From JBBDYG01 sp040901765 (GTDB lineage Bacteria; Planctomycetota; Planctomycetia; Pirellulales; Lacipirellulaceae), in NCBI GenBank assembly GCA_040901765.1, contig JBBDYG010000114.1:1-64000 (forward strand): DNA of 64,000 bases. The letters are read 5' to 3'. Every line of letters begins with the position of its first letter. The first letter of the stretch is position 1. Below are positions 1-12,000 of this stretch, piece by piece. The position numbers and the translations under genes are program-made. Below the pieces are notes generated by a model. The model was not told the origin of the DNA and searched no databases. It saw nothing but the letters and a program-made list of their open reading frames with translations.

Positions 1-3000
1 GGGGGCCCTGCGATTACAGCCTTCCGCGGCCAATTAGCCGCGGCCACATTGAAGCCAGTACGGCCCATTGTCTGTACAGCTGAGCAGCTGCCTTCCGCGG
101 CCAATTAGCCGCGGCCACATTGAAGCACTTTTGCGCACAAACAAGCAAGACTGCGGTGTACAGCCTTCCGCGGCCAATTAGCCGCGGCCACATTGAAGCT
201 CTGTACAGCTGAGCAGCTGTTCTGTTGTCTGCTTTCCTTCCGCGGCCAATTAGCCGCGGCCACATTGAAGCGACCGACGAGCATCTTCTCTCGAGACTGC
301 GACTCTGACCTTCCGCGGCCAATTAGCCGCGGCCACATTGAAGCCTTGCTGGAGGTGACTCCGCAGTCTTGGGCCGGCCTACCCTTCCGCGGCCAATTAG
401 CCGCGGCCACATTGAAGCTGGAGCTCAAACGCTTGGAGGGAATTTAGGATCATCCTTCCGCGGCCAATTAGCCGCGGCCACATTGAAGCTGTTTGGCCTT
501 CTCACACTCGCCCTTGACGTATTCGGCCTTCCGCGGCCAATTAGCCGCGGCCACATTGAAGCGGCCAGCAAGCGAGGAAGGGTTACGTTGTCGCCGACCC
601 TTCCGCGGCCAATTAGCCGCGGCCACATTGAAGCGCTCATTTTCCGTGGGACCGACTGCGGCAGCAGCTACCTTCCGCGGCCAATTAGCCGCGGCCACAT
701 TGAAGCCTGCAGGTCGTTCCACAGTCCGCCCAGGTCGAACGACCCTTCCGCGGCCAATTAGCCGCGGCCACATTGAAGCCGGAGGTTGCTCGACAAGGTG
801 ATGCCAAAGCGGCCCCCTTCCGCGGCCAATTAGCCGCGGCCACATTGAAGCTATAAGGCCGAATGGCAGCACGTCTACCTTGCGGCCCCTTCCGCGGCCA
901 ATTAGCCGCGGCCACATTGAAGCTCGCGAGTATCGAGCCGCTCGTGCAAGGCTGAAATCGCCTTCCGCGGCCAATTAGCCGCGGCCACATTGAAGCCCAT
1001 TGTTATGGTGTGACGATCATTGGTGGCAGTAGCCCTTCCGCGGCCAATTAGCCGCGGCCACATTGAAGCAATCATTCGGGTCCCCCCCCCATTCTTGATA
1101 GAACGCCTTCCGCGGCCAATTAGCCGCGGCCACATTGAAGCGCGACGCCTACCTGCTCGGCTACGACAATCAAGACGGCCTTCCGCGGCCAATTAGCCGC
1201 GGCCACATTGAAGCAACACGGGTTGGTTCCTCCAATTGCTCGGCGGCGGCCCTTCCGCGGCCAATTAGCCGCGGCCACATTGAAGCCAGACAACGCCCGA
1301 CAGGGAATCCTCAATCGTCCGACCTTCCGCGGCCAATTAGCCGCGGCCACATTGAAGCGTACTGCGGCGTGCTCGCGGGCGGGGCGGGCGCGGTCCCTTC
1401 CGCGGCCAATTAGCCGCGGCCACATTGAAGCGATGCGATTCTTGATGACACCGGGACGAGCGGCGTGCCTTCCGCGGCCAATTAGCCGCGGCCACATTGA
1501 AGCGTAGCTGTTGACTTTGATCATCGCGGCGGCCGGGTAGCCTTCCGCGGCCAATTAGCCGCGGCCACATTGAAGCAAGTCGAGGTTCGGAGAGCTCCGC
1601 TACCCGTGCGATCCTTCCGCGGCCAATTAGCCGCGGCCACATTGAAGCTTCTGTTTGGAGCCATTTTCAGGAAAATAGTTCCGGGCCTTCCGCGGCCAAT
1701 TAGCCGCGGCCACATTGAAGCCCACCGCACCAGGTCGGCGGGCGGCAACAACGTGGTCCCTTCCGCGGCCAATTAGCCGCGGCCACATTGAAGCTCCACC
1801 GCGTCGGTGGCGCGCCGCAGTTGCCAAAGCGCCTTCCGCGGCCAATTAGCCGCGGCCACATTGAAGCGTGATACGGGAAATTGGGATCGCTACGATTGAA
1901 CACCCTTCCGCGGCCAATTAGCCGCGGCCACATTGAAGCCTAACACGCGGACGCTTGTAGCTTCGAGAGCATTCCCTTCCGCGGCCAATTAGCCGCGGCC
2001 ACATTGAAGCCACGAGCATCTTTTGCGGCGGCGCTGGCGGCGCGACCCTTCCGCGGCCAATTAGCCGCGGCCACATTGAAGCACGTGGAGTGATTTTGAG
2101 TCGCCCATGCAAGGCCCGCCTTCCGCGGCCAATTAGCCGCGGCCACATTGAAGCTGGTTTGTTGCAGCACGGCCCATTGCCTGTATAGCTGCCTTCCGCG
2201 GCCAATTAGCCGCGGCCACATTGAAGCGGTGCGGCCTGACGCACGACTCATTCTGCACGGGCGACCTTCCGCGGCCAATTAGCCGCGGCCACATTGAAGC
2301 CAGCTATTTCTTTGTGCGTCGGTCAGCGTTCCCCACCCTTCCGCGGCCAATTAGCCGCGGCCACATTGAAGCGGCGCGGCGCTCGCCTGCCACCCGCTCG
2401 CCGCCCGCCTTCCGCGGCCAATTAGCCGCGGCCACATTGAAGCCTGAAGCCCATGCGTCGCTTCCGTTGAAGGAGACAGTGCCTTCCGCGGCCAATTAGC
2501 CGCGGCCACATTGAAGCTGCAGCACCATCGCTGGTGTCGCGTCGCCGTTTAGCCCTTCCGCGGCCAATTAGCCGCGGCCACATTGAAGCGTCGCAATCAT
2601 GATCTTCTGGGATTCTGCTTATGGCCTTCCGCGGCCAATTAGCCGCGGCCACATTGAAGCCGATGAATGGACTTCCGAGCGCGTTGATTAGTGGGACCTT
2701 CCGCGGCCAATTAGCCGCGGCCACATTGAAGCGTTTCTCCGACGATGCAACCAGCTCGTGCTTCACCGCCTTCCGCGGCCAATTAGCCGCGGCCACATTG
2801 AAGCTCAGGGAGCCGTGTCATGCCGAGAAGATCCCCCATCCTTCCGCGGCCAATTAGCCGCGGCCACATTGAAGCGATGTCCAGCCACGCCGCTTCGGCC
2901 CAGTTGATCCACCTTCCGCGGCCAATTAGCCGCGGCCACATTGAAGCGCTTTTAAAGAGCATGTGATCCTCGATGTTTGTGGCCTTCCGCGGCCAATTAG

Positions 3001-6000
3001 CCGCGGCCACATTGAAGCGTGATCGGACGCATTTTGTTGACCTCGGGAACATGGTCCTTCCGCGGCCAATTAGCCGCGGCCACATTGAAGCTGGTATTGA
3101 ATCGGCCCTAACACACACGGCCATTCGCCTTCCGCGGCCAATTAGCCGCGGCCACATTGAAGCAGCATACGTGCTAAACTGCCGGTGTGAAGTTTGACCC
3201 TTCCGCGGCCAATTAGCCGCGGCCACATTGAAGCCTACCAGCAGCAAGCCGTGATCGTGCAAAAGCAGCGACCTTCCGCGGCCAATTAGCCGCGGCCACA
3301 TTGAAGCCGAACTGTGACGAGTGCGCGAGCATTTGCACGGGCGCCTTCCGCGGCCAATTAGCCGCGGCCACATTGAAGCGACCGACGCGGAGGCAGACAA
3401 GGTTCTGGCGACGTTCCCTTCCGCGGCCAATTAGCCGCGGCCACATTGAAGCGATCTTCTGCCGTCTGTTCGCGACACGGCGACTCTGCCTTCCGCGGCC
3501 AATTAGCCGCGGCCACATTGAAGCCGACGAAGGATTCTCTTGAGGGTGGAGATTGGACGGCCTTCCGCGGCCAATTAGCCGCGGCCACATTGAAGCCAGC
3601 AGCAGCCGGTTTACTACCAGCAGCAAGCTGTGCCTTCCGCGGCCAATTAGCCGCGGCCACATTGAAGCCTCGCCTGCCGCGACCCGTTCGGCGAGCCGAC
3701 GCACCTTCCGCGGCCAATTAGCCGCGGCCACATTGAAGCTCAATCCAGAGGATTCCCCGTTTACGGCGATTGGCTCCTTCCGCGGCCAATTAGCCGCGGC
3801 CACATTGAAGCGTACGATCAGGCTGGCGATGGGGACGCGCAAAAAAGACCTTCCGCGGCCAATTAGCCGCGGCCACATTGAAGCATGGTGGACTTTGACT
3901 TGGACGTTCACGTTGACCACCCCTTCCGCGGCCAATTAGCCGCGGCCACATTGAAGCAACGCCCTCACGGCTGCCGGCTACCGGGTGTTTGTCCCTTCCG
4001 CGGCCAATTAGCCGCGGCCACATTGAAGCGAAACTAGTGGTCAACGTCAACGTCAACGTCAGAGTCCCTTCCGCGGCCAATTAGCCGCGGCCACATTGAA
4101 GCAGATAAATCCGTGGCTGTATTATCGCTGTCAAATGCCTTCCGCGGCCAATTAGCCGCGGCCACATTGAAGCGCCGCGGAGATGCAATAGCGGGGTGCC
4201 AAATGAAAACCTTCCGCGGCCAATTAGCCGCGGCCACATTGAAGCTAGACTTGTGCTGGATTATCCCGGTTAATCTTGGGGCCTTCCGCGGCCAATTAGC
4301 CGCGGCCACATTGAAGCAGGTACACAGCGCGTTCAACCGCAAGGTGATGAACGGGCCTTCCGCGGCCAATTAGCCGCGGCCACATTGAAGCCGCTCAATG
4401 TCGGGCAAGGCCACACCTCGCCGTAGCGCCTTCCGCGGCCAATTAGCCGCGGCCACATTGAAGCCTATTGAAAAGTGTTGGAACCAGGGCCGCGCCCCCG
4501 CCTTCCGCGGCCAATTAGCCGCGGCCACATTGAAGCTGTGTCGTGCAGGACCGCGACTGGATATTCGGCGGCCCTTCCGCGGCCAATTAGCCGCGGCCAC
4601 ATTGAAGCCCGACACGCTGCGCATCCCGGCGGTGATTGGCTTCCTTCCGCGGCCAATTAGCCGCGGCCACATTGAAGCTCGCCGCGCTTTTGATTACACT
4701 CGCGACACGCTAAGCCTTCCGCGGCCAATTAGCCGCGGCCACATTGAAGCGTGGTTCTCATAGCCTTCGACGTGCGGCCGTGGCGCGCCTTCCGCGGCCA
4801 ATTAGCCGCGGCCACATTGAAGCTTGGCGAGCAAGGCTTGGTTCGCCGATTCAGTCAGCGCCTTCCGCGGCCAATTAGCCGCGGCCACATTGAAGCCCTA
4901 TATCTTCGGAGTTTGCACCTGTGACTAAAGCCCCTTCCGCGGCCAATTAGCCGCGGCCACATTGAAGCACGCGGACAAGTACCCGCAGGTGTTGCAGCAG
5001 ATGCAGCCTTCCGCGGCCAATTAGCCGCGGCCACATTGAAGCGCCCTCATTCCAGTCGTGTCCGTCCTCGATTGTTGCGCCTTCCGCGGCCAATTAGCCG
5101 CGGCCACATTGAAGCTTTAATCGTGGTGCTGACGATGTAATGGTCAACGACCCTTCCGCGGCCAATTAGCCGCGGCCACATTGAAGCGGATCTGGTTGTC
5201 GATCACCAGCTCAAAGTCCTCGACCTTCCGCGGCCAATTAGCCGCGGCCACATTGAAGCTTCCCGATGCTACTAACGTAGGTGCCCAGTAGCGGCCTTCC
5301 GCGGCCAATTAGCCGCGGCCACATTGAAGCCCCGTGCGTGCCGCTGCTGACGATCGTATTGACACCCCTTCCGCGGCCAATTAGCCGCGGCCACATTGAA
5401 GCCGGCCTGCCCCAGCTCGAGTGGAAGTACGGCGTTGCCCTTCCGCGGCCAATTAGCCGCGGCCACATTGAAGCTTCCCGCCTGGTCCAGGCGAGCCGAC
5501 GTAGAGCAGCCCTTCCGCGGCCAATTAGCCGCGGCCACATTGAAGCGGTCGTGATCGATCGAGTAAGGGACTTCGGTTCCAACCTTCCGCGGCCAATTAG
5601 CCGCGGCCACATTGAAGCGTCCCCGTCCTGCTTGTCCATTCCTGCGGGCACCACCCTTCCGCGGCCAATTAGCCGCGGCCACATTGAAGCGTAACGACCA
5701 GTTCAACGGGGGTGCCGTCGCGTACCTTCCGCGGCCAATTAGCCGCGGCCACATTGAAGCCTAATGAAAAGGGTTGGAACCAGGCCAGCCCCCGGCCCTT
5801 CCGCGGCCAATTAGCCGCGGCCACATTGAAGCCATTTTTATGGTGTGACGATCACTGGTGGCAGCAGGCCCTTCCGCGGCCAATTAGCCGCGGCCACATT
5901 GAAGCCGGACGATGATCTGGACCAGCGTGGAGTTGGTCATCCTTCCGCGGCCAATTAGCCGCGGCCACATTGAAGCGCTACGAATCGACCGCTCCGACTT

Positions 6001-9000
6001 ATCGACTTCCGCCTTCCGCGGCCAATTAGCCGCGGCCACATTGAAGCAGGATGTATACGGCCAATTCGATTTCAATAGACAGTCCTTCCGCGGCCAATTA
6101 GCCGCGGCCACATTGAAGCCGGCACGCTGCCAGCGATCATTCGACGCGAAGCGCGCCTTCCGCGGCCAATTAGCCGCGGCCACATTGAAGCCAGCGACTC
6201 CCCCAGCGACAGGATGCAGCGGCCCCACCTTCCGCGGCCAATTAGCCGCGGCCACATTGAAGCTCGCGACTTCCGCATCCGAGGGCCACCACAACCACCA
6301 GCCTTCCGCGGCCAATTAGCCGCGGCCACATTGAAGCCGCACCTGGTGCCGTACAAGGGCAAGGCGCAAATGCCCTTCCGCGGCCAATTAGCCGCGGCCA
6401 CATTGAAGCGGTCGAATCTGTTTAGCCCTGTCCCTCGTGGTCGCACCTTCCGCGGCCAATTAGCCGCGGCCACATTGAAGCCGTGCCACCAGTCACCGCC
6501 GTCGTTCGCGTGCTGGCCCTTCCGCGGCCAATTAGCCGCGGCCACATTGAAGCTCTTCGCGTCAGGAAAGCGTCCCAGAGGCTGTTCTTCCTTCCGCGGC
6601 CAATTAGCCGCGGCCACATTGAAGCCCGTGCGTTCGCACGATGACGCCGACTTGCTCGCCCTTCCGCGGCCAATTAGCCGCGGCCACATTGAAGCGAGAA
6701 AAGCTGAATGAGCGGTTGAGCATAGGGCGGGCCTTCCGCGGCCAATTAGCCGCGGCCACATTGAAGCCGAACTATGAATCAGCCGCCGCGTTCCAGTGGC
6801 AGCCGCCTTCCGCGGCCAATTAGCCGCGGCCACATTGAAGCGTTGCCTCGAAAAAAAGGGGGCCGCACGGTGCATCCCCCTTCCGCGGCCAATTAGCCGC
6901 GGCCACATTGAAGCGAGTTGCAGCCGAATCTCCGGCTGGCCTTCGACGACCTTCCGCGGCCAATTAGCCGCGGCCACATTGAAGCTCGGCAACGGTCGTC
7001 GCCGTAGCGAGAGACGCCGCCCTTCCGCGGCCAATTAGCCGCGGCCACATTGAAGCGGCATTGACGCGGGAGGGGCTAGGGGCTGGGGGCTCCTTCCGCG
7101 GCCAATTAGCCGCGGCCACATTGAAGCTATTACCAGCCCCGCATCGAGACGGTGGAAGGGAAGCCTTCCGCGGCCAATTAGCCGCGGCCACATTGAAGCT
7201 GCGCGCCAGCGGGGGACCGGGGACGGAGGGGCTGGGGCCTTCCGCGGCCAATTAGCCGCGGCCACATTGAAGCCCGATGCAACGATTTTGGATTGACGAC
7301 GGCTCGCCAGCCTTCCGCGGCCAATTAGCCGCGGCCACATTGAAGCCGCGGTCTTGGGCCTCTCGCCGTGGAAATCGCCGTGCCTTCCGCGGCCAATTAG
7401 CCGCGGCCACATTGAAGCTCGATCATGCCGCTCGGGTCTTTTGCCCACCGGCTGCCCTTCCGCGGCCAATTAGCCGCGGCCACATTGAAGCAGGAGGACG
7501 CGGAAATGGCTCAGAAAAGCCCGTGGCCCTTCCGCGGCCAATTAGCCGCGGCCACATTGAAGCCGGGTCAATGGCGGTCCTGCTGGCGAAACCGTCGTGC
7601 CTTCCGCGGCCAATTAGCCGCGGCCACATTGAAGCCCGTCCACCGTCCGCTTGTAGATGATCGGCCGGACCCCTTCCGCGGCCAATTAGCCGCGGCCACA
7701 TTGAAGCGTGAATCTCCGTGGCGCTTAGCGGTTGCAGCGGCGTCCTTCCGCGGCCAATTAGCCGCGGCCACATTGAAGCAATTCGCCACCGACGCGGTCG
7801 GCGCGGCCATAGTCGCCCTTCCGCGGCCAATTAGCCGCGGCCACATTGAAGCCGCGTAGGTCTCCACGACCGTCGCGCCGTCGGCAATCCCTTCCGCGGC
7901 CAATTAGCCGCGGCCACATTGAAGCGAGTTATAAGAATCGTAATACCACTTCGGGGTACTGCCTTCCGCGGCCAATTAGCCGCGGCCACATTGAAGCTTT
8001 GGCGGGTTCGGCCTTGCCGCCTTGGGACGCCGGCCTTCCGCGGCCAATTAGCCGCGGCCACATTGAAGCATTCACCAGGCGGGGCGGTTATTCGTCCCTC
8101 TTTGACCTTCCGCGGCCAATTAGCCGCGGCCACATTGAAGCCGATTACGTCCATCGGCTTGTTGTCGCCACTCTTGGTCCTTCCGCGGCCAATTAGCCGC
8201 GGCCACATTGAAGCCCGAGACTCGCAAGTATCGTTATGCCGGCGCAGCGGTCCTTCCGCGGCCAATTAGCCGCGGCCACATTGAAGCGCCGCCGCGGGAA
8301 GATACCCCACGCCCATCAAGGGCCCTTCCGCGGCCAATTAGCCGCGGCCACATTGAAGCATCGTGAACAACAGGATCGAATCGCTCAAAAGATTCCCTTC
8401 CGCGGCCAATTAGCCGCGGCCACATTGAAGCCGGCGCTGTCGCCTTGCCGCCTTTGTCTCGACGCCCCCTTCCGCGGCCAATTAGCCGCGGCCACATTGA
8501 AGCAAATCGACTTGCAGCACGCCTCCAGCACCCTCGACCCTTCCGCGGCCAATTAGCCGCGGCCACATTGAAGCCCAAAATATTTCCAGGCCCGGTATTG
8601 CCCCAGTATCCTTCCGCGGCCAATTAGCCGCGGCCACATTGAAGCCTCTAGCTGTCCGCACGGCGCAACCTTCGCCCACGTCCCTTCCGCGGCCAATTAG
8701 CCGCGGCCACATTGAAGCATCCTGCCGGGGCATCGCACCACGCCTCGATGCGCGCCTTCCGCGGCCAATTAGCCGCGGCCACATTGAAGCGATCAATCGA
8801 GTGGTTTGAACTCAACGGCACTCCGGCCTTCCGCGGCCAATTAGCCGCGGCCACATTGAAGCAAGGCACCTACACGACCTATCTCAACTACGACATGCAG
8901 CCTTCCGCGGCCAATTAGCCGCGGCCACATTGAAGCGAGCATAAGGCAGACATCATCGTTGGAACGATTGTCCTTCCGCGGCCAATTAGCCGCGGCCACA

Positions 9001-12000
9001 TTGAAGCGATCGCCGCGGCCGCCAGTGGAAACGTACTGACCGACCTTCCGCGGCCAATTAGCCGCGGCCACATTGAAGCCGACTTCGGCCTCGTAGGTTT
9101 CATTGCGAGTCACGCCTTCCGCGGCCAATTAGCCGCGGCCACATTGAAGCCGCGCACAAGCAAGTCTTGCCGCCGATTGGAGCGGCCCTTCCGCGGCCAA
9201 TTAGCCGCGGCCACATTGAAGCATTTTCCGCTGCAAGAAGCGAGCGGGACGCCGGTGGCCCTTCCGCGGCCAATTAGCCGCGGCCACATTGAAGCTGGTT
9301 TTTCTCGCATGGCACGCTCTACACAGCCCTTGCCTTCCGCGGCCAATTAGCCGCGGCCACATTGAAGCTAGTTCACGCATCGTTAGCTCTCCTGCGCATT
9401 CGGCCTTCCGCGGCCAATTAGCCGCGGCCACATTGAAGCTCCCGTCTTGATTGTCGTAGCCGAGTAGGTAGGTGTCGCCTTCCGCGGCCAATTAGCCGCG
9501 GCCACATTGAAGCCCTCGGGAGTCGCAATCAGCGTCGTCTTGATGCCGACCTTCCGCGGCCAATTAGCCGCGGCCACATTGAAGCTTACGTGAAGACCGA
9601 CTTCACCGATGGAGTTGATTTCCCTTCCGCGGCCAATTAGCCGCGGCCACATTGAAGCCGAAACCTCCTCGACATTGAAGGCGGTCGCACGCTGCCTTCC
9701 GCGGCCAATTAGCCGCGGCCACATTGAAGCAACAGCCGACCCAGGCGTCGCCGGTGCCGCAGTTGCCCCTTCCGCGGCCAATTAGCCGCGGCCACATTGA
9801 AGCCTCACGCGAACAGAAATGAGCCATAGCCTGTAATAACCTTCCGCGGCCAATTAGCCGCGGCCACATTGAAGCGTTTCATTCGTCAACTGGGGTCTGG
9901 CCACGACTGGCCTTCCGCGGCCAATTAGCCGCGGCCACATTGAAGCATCTCGCTGGCGAGCTTGTCGCAGTTGCGGTCGTGACCTTCCGCGGCCAATTAG
10001 CCGCGGCCACATTGAAGCTCGTACCGGCGGTGGCTGCGGGTTTTCACAGTATTGTAGGCTTTCACGACGCAAGGCTAGGCCACATTGAAGCTCGTACCGG
10101 CGGTGGCTGCGGGGGGGGCCGTGCCGTCCTTCCGCGGCCAATTAGCCGCGGCCACATTGAAGCGGTACGCCGATTCGCACTTCTAGGTCGGTCTTGCGGC
10201 CTTCCGCGGCCAATTAGCCGCGGCCACATTGAAGCCGGTATATCGTCAGTCAAGGGGGGAGGAAAAAAATCCTTCCGCGGCCAATTAGCCGCGGCCACAT
10301 TGAAGCCCCGCGCTGAGTGCGCGGACGGAACCGAAGTGAAGCTCCCTTCCGCGGCCAATTAGCCGCGGCCACATTGAAGCGTGGCGGCCGGGCCAGGACG
10401 CCCGAGCGCACTGGCCCCTTCCGCGGCCAATTAGCCGCGGCCACATTGAAGCAGCGTGCCACATAGCATTGTGAAATTGTACGCCTACCTTCCGCGGCCA
10501 ATTAGCCGCGGCCACATTGAAGCGCCGTCACGTTTTTGGTTTGGGGCCAATCGTTACCCTTCCGCGGCCAATTAGCCGCGGCCACATTGAAGCTAGACTT
10601 AGACTGTTAGAAGCTATTGATACTGCACCCTTCCGCGGCCAATTAGCCGCGGCCACATTGAAGCGCCACGCTGGCCGAGGCAAGCCACAGCACCTCATAT
10701 CCCTTCCGCGGCCAATTAGCCGCGGCCACATTGAAGCCAATCCGAAGTCATCACAGCTGCCAGCGGCTCAGTCCCTTCCGCGGCCAATTAGCCGCGGCCA
10801 CATTGAAGCCCAATGGTATCGCAACTAAGATCGACTTTGCCACGTCCCTTCCGCGGCCAATTAGCCGCGGCCACATTGAAGCATTCGTTCCCGAGTCTCC
10901 GTCGTTCGATACAACGAAACCTTCCGCGGCCAATTAGCCGCGGCCACATTGAAGCGGTGGTTTAGGTATGTTCGGTAAGCGGCTGTGGACCACCTTCCGC
11001 GGCCAATTAGCCGCGGCCACATTGAAGCTTGCTTGTGGAGCGCAAACCGCTGGCGAGAATTCCGCCCTTCCGCGGCCAATTAGCCGCGGCCACATTGAAG
11101 CGATACGTGGGCCAACGTCGAAGTGATGGGGCACCGCCTTCCGCGGCCAATTAGCCGCGGCCACATTGAAGCGCGCCGTCTTCGAGGATCATGAACTTGT
11201 GAGCCTTCCTTCCGCGGCCAATTAGCCGCGGCCACATTGAAGCCGCCTCTAAAATCTGAATCGCGCGAGCGTTGGCCTCCTTCCGCGGCCAATTAGCCGC
11301 GGCCACATTGAAGCTACTGCTCGGCCTGTTGGGTCACGCCGTACCGATCGCCTTCCGCGGCCAATTAGCCGCGGCCACATTGAAGCGACAACGCTTGTGC
11401 CGTGCTGGGCCTGCCCTACGACCTTCCGCGGCCAATTAGCCGCGGCCACATTGAAGCATCCTGACCCGGTCTTAGCTGTACGGTGGTGGACTTCCTTCCG
11501 CGGCCAATTAGCCGCGGCCACATTGAAGCGTTAGGGAGCTAGGTCTCTACGTGAGGGAACTCCAGGCCTTCCGCGGCCAATTAGCCGCGGCCACATTGAA
11601 GCTTGGCGGCCGTAGAGGCCCACAAAGCCCCGCTGGCGCCTTCCGCGGCCAATTAGCCGCGGCCACATTGAAGCTTGAGGTTGACGGATGTGGGAGGAAA
11701 ACGGTGTAGTGCCTTCCGCGGCCAATTAGCCGCGGCCACATTGAAGCACGGCTCTATGACCAATCTCTGGTGGGTCAAAAGGCACCTTCCGCGGCCAATT
11801 AGCCGCGGCCACATTGAAGCAAATGCTTCTCGCGTTAGGAATCCGATTTTGTCGCCCCTTCCGCGGCCAATTAGCCGCGGCCACATTGAAGCGCATGGCT
11901 GCCAGCCGCGCCGCGAGCTAATCGCCGCCTTCCGCGGCCAATTAGCCGCGGCCACATTGAAGCTATACTATCTTTTCGTCGGGTGCAATAGGTTTCTTCC

